Shown here one piece after another: positions 9,760 to 19,573 of a stretch of 64,000 nucleotides of DNA. This stretch comes from Flavobacterium ajazii (GTDB lineage Bacteria > Bacteroidota > Bacteroidia > Flavobacteriales > Flavobacteriaceae): assembly GCF_010614725.1 (NCBI RefSeq), contig NZ_JAAEHL010000009.1:186001-250000 (forward strand), in the 5' to 3' direction. The notes under the pieces were generated by a model that was not told the origin of the DNA, did not search any database, and saw nothing but the letters and a program-made list of their open reading frames with translations. Within the stretch, counting starts at the first letter, position 1; every line of letters begins with the position of its first letter. The position numbers were made by a program, and so were the translations under genes.

Positions 9760-9784
9760 TTTTTGTCATAGATAATGACAAAAA
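9760..9784. repeat. Palindrome upstream of fecR
   Basis: TTTTTGTCAT (9760-9769) and ATGACAAAAA (9775-9784) are perfect 10-bp arms around a 5-nt centre, 52-76 bases upstream of the fecR ATG and after the sigma gene. It may be an operator or a stem-loop in the sigma-fecR message. The rest of the 9709-9906 gap is A/T-rich with nothing recognisable. Confidence 0.5.
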
Positions 9785-9906
9785 AAAATTAAAAAAATAT
9801 TATCAGATTATTAAAAAACCAATACCGGATGTTATCCTTATATTTGTTAATGAACACGTTACATAAAAATTGAGGTAAAAAATTTAACATAAAATATTTT
9901 TAAATT

Positions 9907-10476
9907 TTACCAAATAAAAACATTCATTAACGATTTTAGCTTCTCTCTTAAGATCTTAAGCGAATTATACACCTGCTGTTTCGCTGTTTTGTCTGTGATA
10001 TTCAACTGAAGTGCGATTTCGTCGTATGAAAGTTCTTCTACCTTTCTTAAAAGAAAAACTTCACGCATTTTTGCAGGAAGCAAAGCAACTTCTTTTTCAA
10101 TAATCGCTTCCAGTTCTTTTTCTCTCAAATTAGAATCTGCGACAACGTAATCATGTTCAATAAAGTTTGAAATGGAGTCAGCATAACGTGAAACCACTTT
10201 TTCGTGGGCGATATGATTGAGTATTCTGTTTTTTACTGCTTTGTATAAATAAGCAGAAAGAGAGCCGACAACTGTTAATTCGTAACGTTTGTTCCAGATA
10301 TAGAGAAAAACTTCCTGAACCACATCGTTGGCTTCGTCAGGATTGCCAAGCATTTTATAGGCATGATTTACGAGAATTCTGGAATATCTTTCGAAGATTT
10401 CTGTATACGCTAACTGATCATCTTCCTTAAGAAGATTTAATAAAATATGATCAGCATATTTGCTATAAACAGACAT
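9907..10476 (-). CDS. ECF RNA polymerase sigma factor (FecI-like)
   Basis: About 189 aa from the preferred ATG at 10476; an upstream in-frame ATG at 10515 would add 13 residues that do not look like the family. The chosen start gives MSVYSKYADHILLNLLKEDD, typical of Bacteroidota ECF sigmas. Region 2 covers the YTEIFERYSRILVNHAYKM to VVQEVFLYIWNKR stretch; region 4 covers ALLPAKMREVFLLRKVEEL to the helix-turn-helix LSYDEIALQLNITDKTAKQ. It is expected to be held by the FecR encoded next and to transcribe the susC-susD-protease genes when the receptor is occupied. It diverges from the hybrid regulator gene across a 183-bp gap with no clear TAnnTTTG promoter. Confidence 0.94.
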   Translation of the reverse strand: MSVYSKYADHILLNLLKEDDQLAYTEIFERYSRILVNHAYKMLGNPDEANDVVQEVFLYIWNKRYELTVVGSLSAYLYKAVKNRILNHIAHEKVVSRYADSISNFIEHDYVVADSNLREKELEAIIEKEVALLPAKMREVFLLRKVEELSYDEIALQLNITDKTAKQQVYNSLKILREKLKSLMNVFIW

Positions 10477-10659
10477 TATATAAAGAGGTGATAATCCGAA
10501 AGCAATATTAGTCATTTTTTATATTAAAAACTAAAACCTATACGGTTTGACAAAATTGCCTTGCCTTAATACTCCGTTTGAAATTTCCCGTGTCTTAAAA
10601 TTACTTATTATATTTACGAAAACAAAAATAATCTATTTCAAAAAAAACGGAATTCATAA

Positions 10660-13600
10660 ATGAAAAACCTTCTGTTTCATAAATTCTTAATTGTCTTTTT
10701 ATTTATTATTTGTATAAATAATTTGAATGCGCAGATAAAATGTAAAATAGAGAACTATTCTACAGAAAACGGACTCTCTCATGACAACGTCAGGGATATG
10801 ATAAAAGACAAAGAAGGCTTTATGTGGTTTGCTACCTGGGATGGCATTAACAGATTTGACGGAAAAAATTTCATTACTTACAAAGCAAGTGCGGGTGACA
10901 AAAGTAGTCTTGGAAACAACCGTATTGATCTCATGAAAGAAGATGCTTCGGGCTATATTTGGCTTAAAGCCTATGACCGTCAAATTTACAGATTTGAAAA
11001 AAGCACTGAAAAGTTTCTGTCGATAGCCCATATATTAGGTACAAACAAAATTGAATTTGACGAAATATTTCCTTCTGCAGATGGAAACGTCTGGCTCACT
11101 ACTATCGATAATGGTATTTACTTAGCCCAAAAAACTTCTAACAATCAAATTAGGCTTTTACATTTTGGAAAAGGATTGCCGTCTGGTTCTGCTTTAAACT
11201 CCAATGAAATCAATTCTATAGTATTAGATAAAAACAATACACTTTGGGCAGCTTCTGAAAAGGGTGTAAACATTATTTCAAAATCCGGAAATCAAAATTA
11301 CAAAAGCAGCAGTCTTTTAAGGAATAGTAATATAAAGTGCATACTGCCACTGGATAAAGATATCTGGTTTGGAACTGATGACGGTACCTTAATATGCTAT
11401 GACAAAAAATCCAAAAGAATAACCAAGCTAAAAATTTCTTCGACAAGCATCAACTCAATCATAAAATCAAAAAATGAAACTGTTTTATTCATTAGTACGA
11501 GTGCCGGAGAGTTGATCACTTTTGATATTAAAACTTTAAATACAAAATCGATATTTAAAATTTCAGATTCTCCTGTCTACTCTATTTATCAGGACAAACA
11601 AGGTCTGTTATGGGTTGAACCCGATAAGCATGGTGTTTTGTTGGTTAATCCGAAAGTAAAAAGCGTACAGTTTTTTTCGCAGCAAAACGACGCTACTTTC
11701 CTGCAGCTGGATCATAATTTTGGTGTTTTTGAAGATAATTTCAATCGTGTCTGGGTAAAATTAAAAGGAGGAGGATTTGGATACTTCAATCCAAAAAGCA
11801 AAATGCTGGATTTCTTTTTTAATAAACCGGGAGACGAAAATCAGAAGTTTTCGAATATTGTGGCCTGCATGTATTTTGACCCTGCGGGAATTCTATGGAT
11901 GAGTACCAACGACCGCGGCATAAACAAAATCATTTTTCAGAAAAATGTCTTTGAGCAGAAGCTTTTGGTTGACAGCAGAAAAAATAAATCTGAAAATGAA
12001 ATCAGAGCTGTTTTTACCGATAAAAAAAACAGATTATGGATAGCCTCAAAAGCAGGAAAATTAAGGGTTTACCAAAATAATCATGAAGTAAAGAACCTGT
12101 TTGCTAATCATAACGATATAGGAATTATATATACTATCACCGGCGATACAAAGGGAAATATCTGGTTAGGAACCAAAGGAAATGGTTTGTTTAAGGCTGT
12201 TCCTGCTAATCCGGAGAATTCTCAATATATTTTAACCCAGTTTAAATCCGACAAAAACGATCCTTATAGTATTGGCAGTAATTCCATCTATTCTGTATTA
12301 GTCGACAACAACGAACAAATCTGGATCGGAACTTTTGGTACGGGAATCAATTTATTGAAAGAAGCCAATGGTAAAACGCTTTTTATCAAAAATTTCAAAA
12401 ATTTCAAAAATTACCCGACAATAGAATCTAATAAAGTAAGGCATTTAACCAAAGGTTACAATGGACAAATCTGGGTTGCAACTACAAACGGATTAGTGAC
12501 TTTCAAACCGGGGAATTACAATCCAAATGAATTGAAATTTTCACGATATGTAAAAGTCTCAGGTGATAAATCCAGTCTGGGCAGTAATGATGTCATATAT
12601 ATGTATAAAGATTCCGAAGGTAAAATCTGGGTTTCGACAGCAGGCGGTGGACTTAATCTGGCCAGAGAAACAAAAGGCCTTATAAAATTTAAGAATTTTT
12701 CAAAAGAAAACGGTCTGCCAAATGATTTTATCCTGAGTATGGTCGAAGATGACGAGAAAAATTTATGGCTTGCCACAGAAAATGGTATTGCAAAATTTGA
12801 TTTAAAAAAGAAGACTTTTAGAAATTACGATTCTTATGACGGACTGGTTAAGACCGGTTTTTCAGAATCATCAAGTCTGAAACTTCCAAATGGGAATTTA
12901 ATTTTTGGATGCAGAAACGGCTACATTGAGTTTAACCCAAATAAAATTGAAAACCAGAAAATTACAACCAAAATGGTTTTTACCAATTTTGAAATCAACA
13001 ATAAGAACTCTAATGTAAAATCTGCTGAATATCCTTTAGAATTAGACATCAATTACAATGCGGACATTCAATTAAATTATCAGCAAAATACCATTAGTAT
13101 TTATTATACCGTCCTGGATTACAGATCAAACAACAGGCAATTATATGCTTACAGATTAAAAGGACTTGATGACACCTGGCATGAAGTTAAAAATCAGACA
13201 AAAGCAACCTTTACCAATTTACCGCCCGGTTATTATCAGTTTGAAGTAAAATGCCTTAATCCGGAATTATATACCAATGTTCCGCAAAAAACACTAACTT
13301 TTACCATTACTCCCCCATTCTGGAAAACCGGCTGGGCTTACTTTTTATATTTTATTATTTGTGTTGCCCTACTGGAAACAGGCAGAAGGATCGCAATGTC
13401 TATGATTCAGTTACGCAACAAAGTTGTGGTTGAACAGGAAATGACGGAGCTCAAATTAAGTTTTTTTACTAATATTTCCCATGAGCTGCGAACGCCTTTA
13501 ACACTTATTGTAAACCCAATAGACGAAATTGCTAAAAACGAGAATTTAAGTCCGCTAGGCAATGATTACATTGCAACAGTGAGAAAAAACACGAATAGAT

Positions 13601-15003
13601 TAGTACGTTTTGTAAATCAGCTATTGGATTTCAGGAAAGTACAAAGCGGAAGTGAAGAACTTCATGTCCAGTCTGTCGAAATGGTTTCTTTTATAAACGA
13701 AATCAATTCTTTATTCTCACAGATTGCACACGAAAAAAACATAAAAATCAAAACCATATCTGATTCAGAAACGCTTTTTGCAAATCTGGACAGGGAAAAA
13801 ATGGATATTGTCATCTATAATTTATTGTCGAATGCTTTTAAATTTTCTCCGGATAACAGTACTATTACCATTGAACTTCAAATGGACGGCAGTTTTCTCA
13901 AAATTAATATCGCAGACCAGGGTATCGGTGTAGAGGAAAACAAACTTGAAGACATTTTTAAACTGTATTACGAAACAGAAACCGGTAAAACAAAGAATGT
14001 AGGAACCGGAATCGGATTGGCTCTTTGTAAAGAATATATCAGATTACACCACGGAAATATTTCTGCAGCAAACAACAGCAATGGAGGATTAACGATTTCG
14101 ATAGCAATCGATTTGAATAACGAAATTCTTCAAAACAGTAAAGTTTATTCACAAATTGAAAAACCTAAAAAAAATACATTTCTTAGTCCTCAAAACAAAG
14201 AAAATGAAACCGTACAAACCCAACACGACACAAACATACCTGTTGTGCTGATTGTAGAGGATAATAACGAATTACGAAACTTATTAAAAATTCAGCTCCA
14301 GAGTTCCTACCGCGTGCTTGAAGCTTCCAACGGAAAAGAAGGACTTGAAACTGCTATAAATAAACTGCCTGATCTGATCTTAAGTGATATTATGATGCCC
14401 GAAATGAACGGAATCGAATTACTTGATGCACTAAAAAATAATACTGCGACCAGCCATATTCCAGTTATCCTTTTAACAGCCAAATCTTCTGTCGAAAGTC
14501 AGATTGAAGGGTTAAATTTCGGCGCCGATTATTACATTACAAAACCTTTTGACACTGATTTCCTAAAGGCTTCGATTGAAAATTTAATCAAACGCAGGAA
14601 ACGATTTTTCGAAAACCTGCAAACCGATATTAAAACCATAACATTAGAACCGGGCGAAATTGTAATTACTACCAAAGACGAGCAATTCTTAAAAGATATT
14701 ATAGCAATCGTAGAAAAAGGTTTGACTAATCCAGCATTTAATATTGATACGATTGCCAACTCCATGAACATGGCAAGGGTTTCATTTTACAGAAAATTTA
14801 AAAGTCTTACCAACATGAGCCCCGTAGAATTCGTTAAGGATATGCGGGTAAAAAGGGCCAGACAATATTTTGACGCCGGCGAGACAGATATTGCCGATAT
14901 CGCTTATAAAGTCGGGTTTAACAGTTCAAGTTATTTTAGCACCTGCTTTAAAGAAATTTTCAAAATGTCTCCTTCGGATTATCTTAAGCAGAAAAATGAG
15001 TAA
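10660..15003 (+). CDS. Hybrid two-component system regulator (HTCS) of the pectin locus
   Basis: 1447 aa single-polypeptide sensor/regulator. Signal sequence (1-25), two seven-bladed periplasmic propellers built of Reg_prop repeats (about 30-790, recurring patterns such as GNIWLGTKGNGLF and KIWVSTAGGGLN), Y_Y_Y domain (about 803-887), transmembrane helix (about 893-912), HisKA with phospho-acceptor His941 in SHELRTPL, HATPase (about 1046-1155), receiver with phospho-acceptor Asp1243 in SDIMMPEMNG, and AraC-type helix-turn-helix (about 1360-1445). HTCS proteins sense oligosaccharides and activate the adjacent PUL. It is convergent with the GH28 gene, so it most likely controls the pectin cluster at 15151-36952 rather than the sigma-controlled locus on its other side. 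Confidence 0.96.
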   Translation: MKNLLFHKFLIVFLFIICINNLNAQIKCKIENYSTENGLSHDNVRDMIKDKEGFMWFATWDGINRFDGKNFITYKASAGDKSSLGNNRIDLMKEDASGYIWLKAYDRQIYRFEKSTEKFLSIAHILGTNKIEFDEIFPSADGNVWLTTIDNGIYLAQKTSNNQIRLLHFGKGLPSGSALNSNEINSIVLDKNNTLWAASEKGVNIISKSGNQNYKSSSLLRNSNIKCILPLDKDIWFGTDDGTLICYDKKSKRITKLKISSTSINSIIKSKNETVLFISTSAGELITFDIKTLNTKSIFKISDSPVYSIYQDKQGLLWVEPDKHGVLLVNPKVKSVQFFSQQNDATFLQLDHNFGVFEDNFNRVWVKLKGGGFGYFNPKSKMLDFFFNKPGDENQKFSNIVACMYFDPAGILWMSTNDRGINKIIFQKNVFEQKLLVDSRKNKSENEIRAVFTDKKNRLWIASKAGKLRVYQNNHEVKNLFANHNDIGIIYTITGDTKGNIWLGTKGNGLFKAVPANPENSQYILTQFKSDKNDPYSIGSNSIYSVLVDNNEQIWIGTFGTGINLLKEANGKTLFIKNFKNFKNYPTIESNKVRHLTKGYNGQIWVATTNGLVTFKPGNYNPNELKFSRYVKVSGDKSSLGSNDVIYMYKDSEGKIWVSTAGGGLNLARETKGLIKFKNFSKENGLPNDFILSMVEDDEKNLWLATENGIAKFDLKKKTFRNYDSYDGLVKTGFSESSSLKLPNGNLIFGCRNGYIEFNPNKIENQKITTKMVFTNFEINNKNSNVKSAEYPLELDINYNADIQLNYQQNTISIYYTVLDYRSNNRQLYAYRLKGLDDTWHEVKNQTKATFTNLPPGYYQFEVKCLNPELYTNVPQKTLTFTITPPFWKTGWAYFLYFIICVALLETGRRIAMSMIQLRNKVVVEQEMTELKLSFFTNISHELRTPLTLIVNPIDEIAKNENLSPLGNDYIATVRKNTNRLVRFVNQLLDFRKVQSGSEELHVQSVEMVSFINEINSLFSQIAHEKNIKIKTISDSETLFANLDREKMDIVIYNLLSNAFKFSPDNSTITIELQMDGSFLKINIADQGIGVEENKLEDIFKLYYETETGKTKNVGTGIGLALCKEYIRLHHGNISAANNSNGGLTISIAIDLNNEILQNSKVYSQIEKPKKNTFLSPQNKENETVQTQHDTNIPVVLIVEDNNELRNLLKIQLQSSYRVLEASNGKEGLETAINKLPDLILSDIMMPEMNGIELLDALKNNTATSHIPVILLTAKSSVESQIEGLNFGADYYITKPFDTDFLKASIENLIKRRKRFFENLQTDIKTITLEPGEIVITTKDEQFLKDIIAIVEKGLTNPAFNIDTIANSMNMARVSFYRKFKSLTNMSPVEFVKDMRVKRARQYFDAGETDIADIAYKVGFNSSSYFSTCFKEIFKMSPSDYLKQKNE

Positions 15004-15150
15004 GCAATATAATAATCAGAATTTGATTCTTTTTTGAAGCAGAAACATTTGGCATTTTCAACACCAATCGTCCCGCTTTCCGTTGCAATCTTATAAGTGT
15101 CAGGCTAAGTTTTCATTCTGTAGAAACAGGAAAGTTAAATTTTTAAATCA

Positions 15151-16845
15151 TTATTCAAACGTTATTACAGAAGGCTTTACTTTTTCACTAAATATAATTG
15201 GTTTATCAGTAGTTTTAAAATCCTTTTTACTGAAAGAAATGTTTTGAGTTTTATTACCAAAAACTTTGACTTTTGCGTCAATATCCTTATCAAACAAAAT
15301 CGATTGGAACTTTAAATTTTTCCCGTTATAAATTGTCACCTCAGCAGACTTCGGAGATATAATTTTTACGTTGTTAAACTGCATTCCGTCAGCGTCTATG
15401 ATTTCGATTCCCTGATCTGCTTTTAATACAGAATTTTTCAAATTTATATTTTTCAGATTCATTTCGGGCAATCCCATAAAAAATGCTGCTTTCTGTGCGC
15501 CTGACACGTGGATATTTTCCATAAAAATATTTCTGAAAGATGGTGTTTCTTCAGCAATATGATGCTGATCTTCTTTTAAAGCGGCTTTTTTATCGTTTTC
15601 TTCAAAATTTGGCGTAGTGCCACCATAAAAAAGATTAAAACCAATGGCCTCTGTAACAATGTTGGTCATATTAATATTAGAGATATAAATATTTTCAACA
15701 ACACCGCCTCTTCCTCTGGTACTTTTAAAACGCAGACCAATATCTGTCCCAATAAAAGAACAATTGGAAACGTGAACATTTTTTACTCCGCCGGACATTT
15801 CACTTCCCACAACAAATCCACCATGAGCATGATACACCACGTTATTTTTTATAACGACATTTTCAGTTGGAAGATTTCGATCCCTTCCGTCTTTATCTTT
15901 TCCTGATTTTAAACAAATAGCATCATCCCCAACATCAAAAGTATTATTGTAAACCAATGCATTTTTGCAGGATTCTAAATCCAAACCGTCGCCATTCTGC
16001 GAATACCAAGGATTCCTAATCGATAAGTTTCGTATAATAACATCTTCACACATTAAAGGATGAAGATTCCACGCCGGTGAATTCTGAAAAGTTGGTCCGT
16101 CAAGTAAAACTTGTTTACATTCTATTAAATTTACCATAACCGGACGCAGAAAATCCTTTATTTCCTTTAATTCCTTATTGTTTTCGTCTACCTGAAAGTT
16201 AATAGTTGAAATCACCTCATTTCCTTTCCTTGCCCCTGCAGAAGGAAACCACATTTTACCGTCTTTAGATAAAACACCTCCCGAGCGTACAATATTATTC
16301 CACTGGTTGTCTGTCATTTTCATTTTTTTGACAGGTCGCCATGCATCACCACTTCCATCGATAATTCCGTCTCCCGTGATAGCAATGTTTACTGCTCCCT
16401 GTGCATTTATCGGAGAAACACATCGATAGGAATTTAAGCCTTCAAAACTCACTTTCTGCAACGGATAATCATTGAAATCTCTGCTGAACAGCAATACAGC
16501 ACCATTAGCAAGCCACAGATTAACGTTGCTTTTAAGTGTTATCGGACCAGTTAACCAGATTCCCGACGGAATAATGACTTTACCTCCTCCTTTACCCGAA
16601 ACGTGATTAATAGCTTTTGCAATAGCTTCGGTGTTTTTGAATATTCCGTCACCTGTTGCGCCAAATTCAGTGATGTTAACCTCGAAATTCGGGAAGGATG
16701 TTTCTTTTACTACTGGCATTGGAAATTCCACATTTTTATAGACTTCCTCTATCGTTAATTTTCCATCAGCTGATTGTGCATTACCATTTGATGAAAACAA
16801 AACAAGGCTTAAAATGGTAAATATTATTTTGACCGGATGTTGCAT
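15151..16845 (-). CDS. GH28 polygalacturonase-family glycoside hydrolase
   Basis: 564 aa with a signal peptide (1-24). A right-handed beta-helix with GH28 catalytic landmarks: NGDGLD (284-289), GDD (306-308), HGG (341-343, for the usual GHG) and RFK (372-374, for RIK). The three acids D286, D307 and D308 fit the general acid/base roles. GH28 enzymes hydrolyse alpha-1,4-galacturonic-acid links in homogalacturonan or, in some members, GalA-Rha links of rhamnogalacturonan; the exact specificity is not readable here. It is the last gene of the minus-strand series and is separated from the esterase by 101 bp containing a palindrome. Confidence 0.92.
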   Translation of the reverse strand: MQHPVKIIFTILSLVLFSSNGNAQSADGKLTIEEVYKNVEFPMPVVKETSFPNFEVNITEFGATGDGIFKNTEAIAKAINHVSGKGGGKVIIPSGIWLTGPITLKSNVNLWLANGAVLLFSRDFNDYPLQKVSFEGLNSYRCVSPINAQGAVNIAITGDGIIDGSGDAWRPVKKMKMTDNQWNNIVRSGGVLSKDGKMWFPSAGARKGNEVISTINFQVDENNKELKEIKDFLRPVMVNLIECKQVLLDGPTFQNSPAWNLHPLMCEDVIIRNLSIRNPWYSQNGDGLDLESCKNALVYNNTFDVGDDAICLKSGKDKDGRDRNLPTENVVIKNNVVYHAHGGFVVGSEMSGGVKNVHVSNCSFIGTDIGLRFKSTRGRGGVVENIYISNINMTNIVTEAIGFNLFYGGTTPNFEENDKKAALKEDQHHIAEETPSFRNIFMENIHVSGAQKAAFFMGLPEMNLKNINLKNSVLKADQGIEIIDADGMQFNNVKIISPKSAEVTIYNGKNLKFQSILFDKDIDAKVKVFGNKTQNISFSKKDFKTTDKPIIFSEKVKPSVITFE

Positions 16846-16895
16846 TTCTGTTTTTTAAAATTTGTTATTTATTCTTTGGATTCCTATAAACATCC

Positions 16896-16930
16896 GTTCG
16901 GATACGGGTTTGAAACCCGTATTTACGAAC
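16896..16930. repeat. REP-like palindrome between esterase and GH28
   Basis: ATACGGGTTT (16902-16911) and AAACCCGTAT (16913-16922) are perfect arms around a single base. Outer arms GTTCG (16896-16900) and CGAAC (16926-16930) extend the fold. No other copy was seen in this window. It could form a stem-loop in the mRNA that separates esterase and GH28 levels. Confidence 0.6.
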
Positions 16931-16946
16931 AACAATCGGTTTAGGA

Positions 16947-17951
16947 TTAATTAGGGAAAACCTTTTTCAGGAAGTTATCAATGTATTGAATCGTTGGTTC
17001 AAACCACGGATTAAAAAGACAGAAAACATGTGGTGAATTTTCGAACTCATGAACTTCTGAATAAATACCGTGTTGATCCAAAACCTTTCTGAAATCATCG
17101 CGTCCGGCGTGCATTCTGGCGACAGAACTGTTAATAAACAATGTCGGTGGCGTATTGGCACTTACATAACTTAATGGCGAAGCAGCTTCCCAAAGTACAG
17201 GGTTTTCTTTTCTAGAATAACCCGACCAATACTTTCCTGCCGAAACCTTCTTACTTTCATCACCTTCACCTGATTCAGGATGAACAAACGACAAAGTTCC
17301 GTCAATATCTACAACAGCATTTACCTGTGATTTTGAATTGGAATTGGTAACAACACCTTCAAAAAGAGGCATATTACCTGTGGTTCCCATAAAAGCAGCC
17401 AGTTCACCACCTGCAGAAAACCCCAGCGATACAATCTGATCAGGATTGACATTGTATTGTTTAGCATTTTCCCTAACCCAGCGAATAGCAGCTTTTAAAT
17501 CATAAACAGCTGCCGGAAAAAGTGCTTCAGTAGAAAGTCGGTATTCCGGCGTAAAGCATACATAACCTAAACTCGCCAGCTTTTGTGCCAGCTGATGGTG
17601 CTGCTGTCTGCTTCCCGAACGCCAGCCACCGCCATGAATGATGATGATTGCCGTTTGAGTTTTCTTTTCATTTTTAGAAAAAAAAGCATCCAGCTTCATT
17701 TTACGCTTTCCATAAGAACAGTACACAATATCATTTTTTTGTTTTACAAAATCAAAATGCATTTCCGGAACCATCGTAATATTCGGAAAATTTTTCAGTG
17801 TTTTTTGGAAAGCAGTGTAAGTAGCAAAAGAAGTGTCTCTTACATTTGTTATTCCCTCAAGGTATTGCGCATTTAAACTTTGGAAAGAAATTACCAGAAA
17901 CAATATTGTTTTCAGGCTTCTGCTTTTGTGAATTTTTTGTACTATTCTCAT
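16947..17951 (-). CDS. Alpha/beta hydrolase, acetyl-esterase-like
   Basis: 334 aa with a signal peptide (about 1-29). Oxyanion-hole motif HGGGW at 106-110, nucleophile elbow GFSAG at 177-181 (Ser179), and a C-terminal SPHVF that supplies the catalytic His. This is the pattern of BD-FAE/esterase-lipase proteins often found in pectin and xylan loci, where they remove acetyl or feruloyl groups. Next to PL10, PL11 and GH28 it probably deacetylates pectin (inference). It lies 25 bp after the PL10 gene. Confidence 0.85.
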   Translation of the reverse strand: MRIVQKIHKSRSLKTILFLVISFQSLNAQYLEGITNVRDTSFATYTAFQKTLKNFPNITMVPEMHFDFVKQKNDIVYCSYGKRKMKLDAFFSKNEKKTQTAIIIIHGGGWRSGSRQQHHQLAQKLASLGYVCFTPEYRLSTEALFPAAVYDLKAAIRWVRENAKQYNVNPDQIVSLGFSAGGELAAFMGTTGNMPLFEGVVTNSNSKSQVNAVVDIDGTLSFVHPESGEGDESKKVSAGKYWSGYSRKENPVLWEAASPLSYVSANTPPTLFINSSVARMHAGRDDFRKVLDQHGIYSEVHEFENSPHVFCLFNPWFEPTIQYIDNFLKKVFPN

Positions 17952-17976
17952 TATCCTTATTTAATCAGTAATTATT

Positions 17977-19548
17977 TTATAAACCATGTTTGGATTTCCA
18001 GGACGTGTACTCAGAACCTATCAAAGCTGAAGGCCAGTTTCCGTACCACGAATAACCTACTCTTCTTTCGTTTTCAATTTCAGCCAAAGTTGCTTTCGGA
18101 ATTCCGTCACGCCCGCAGAACAAAGGTAAGTTATTTTGTAAATCATAAAATCTTGCCCAGATCACATTCCCCGGAGAAGATACAACAATTACATCCTGAC
18201 CTGAAGGCTGTGAGCTATCTGTTATTTTTTGGGTTGCAATTCCTGTAAGTTTAGCCCCGTTGAACCAATCCACAGCATCTTTAACAGCTTGTTTTACTTC
18301 TGCAGAAGGCTGCTCAACCAGCATTAAAACACGTACGATCCCTACAGATTCAGATCCGCTGAAACTTGGCAGTTCATACGCTCTCGCCAGTGCAGGAAGC
18401 AACGTAACTTCGTCATGCTGTGCACACCAAACCGTTTTTTTGCCTTTGTACGTAATTTGTGTTTTTAAAATAATATCAATTCCTTTATTGAAGGCTGTTA
18501 TCGCCTTTTCTTTATAAGTCGGGTTAACCAATTCCATATTGTTTTTCCCTTTCGAAATATCCCACATCACATTCATTACATTAGCTATTGCACCGTCATT
18601 GTAGGTGATTTGATGTCTGTAACCGCTTTTATCAGGATAATACTGAGGCCATCCGCCATTAGCATATTGAGCCGTAAATAAAAAGTCAAGTGCTTTTTCT
18701 ACAGCCAGTAAATAATTTGGATTGTTTGTTGTTTTGTAATCTGCAAGAAGCCATCTCAATTCTGTCACTACGTGACCGTTATCAATAGTAGTATCTGTAC
18801 TATTTTTTGAATTTAAAGCTGTCGTTATCTGTGATTGCGTTTGGGCCGTATTATAATTGTTTAAATCTGCTACGGCTTTACCCCAGCCTCCATTGTTTCT
18901 TTGCCATACCAGTATACTTTCTGATCTTACTGTTGTTGCATACGTCGCTGTTACGCCTGAGATAGTGATTTGAAGCTGAGCACTTTTCCCGCTTCCGTCA
19001 GCAGAAGTTGCAGTTACCGTAACCGTACCATTCATTTTAGGAGTTAATACCCCTTCGGCATTAATTGGTGCTATTGCCTGACTTGAAGTGGTCCAGGTTA
19101 ATGTTTTATTCGTTGCATTTGCCGGAGCAATTTGTGTACTTAACTGAATTGGTTTTCCGTCAGTAATCGAAACCTGATTAATGGTGATACTCTGAATTAA
19201 AACTACAGGTTCCGTAATTCCTGAAACCGTATAATTTTTTTCAGCCTTAATCCCTGAACCGTCTTTGGCTGTAGCTGTTACTTTTACATTACCATTTTTT
19301 ATTCCGGCCAAAAGACCCGTTTCGGTAATTACGGCAATTGTTGGGTCAGAAACGCTCCATGTAACTTCTTTGTTTGTTGCATTATTGGGAGTTACTACTA
19401 CACTCAGTTGTTTTGATTCGGTGCTTAATGTATTGTCACCACTTATTACCATTGACGTGACTTTTACTTCTTTAGGGTCACTATCTGAAGAACAGGAAAG
19501 GGATAAAAGCACAAAAATGATGCTTATCACAGATTTTAATTTTTTCAT
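17977..19548 (-). CDS. PL10 pectate lyase lipoprotein with two Ig-like (BIG2) domains
   Basis: 523 aa. Lipoprotein signal with Cys19 in LSCSSDSD, then two tandem BIG2-type repeats (about 28-110 and 116-198, each containing the pattern PxNATNKxxTW and a TVTATxxDGSG strand), then the catalytic domain (about 205-523). PL10 features include VWQRNNGGWGK, NGGWPQYYP, YNDGAIANVM and WARFYDL. The enzyme cleaves de-esterified homogalacturonan by beta-elimination. The acidic residues after the lipid Cys suggest surface display; the Ig-like repeats would hold the catalytic domain away from the membrane. It sits between GH95 (25 bp upstream) and the esterase. Confidence 0.92.
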   Translation of the reverse strand: MKKLKSVISIIFVLLSLSCSSDSDPKEVKVTSMVISGDNTLSTESKQLSVVVTPNNATNKEVTWSVSDPTIAVITETGLLAGIKNGNVKVTATAKDGSGIKAEKNYTVSGITEPVVLIQSITINQVSITDGKPIQLSTQIAPANATNKTLTWTTSSQAIAPINAEGVLTPKMNGTVTVTATSADGSGKSAQLQITISGVTATYATTVRSESILVWQRNNGGWGKAVADLNNYNTAQTQSQITTALNSKNSTDTTIDNGHVVTELRWLLADYKTTNNPNYLLAVEKALDFLFTAQYANGGWPQYYPDKSGYRHQITYNDGAIANVMNVMWDISKGKNNMELVNPTYKEKAITAFNKGIDIILKTQITYKGKKTVWCAQHDEVTLLPALARAYELPSFSGSESVGIVRVLMLVEQPSAEVKQAVKDAVDWFNGAKLTGIATQKITDSSQPSGQDVIVVSSPGNVIWARFYDLQNNLPLFCGRDGIPKATLAEIENERRVGYSWYGNWPSALIGSEYTSWKSKHGL

Positions 19549-19573
19549 ATTGAATATATTAAGTTATTGACAG

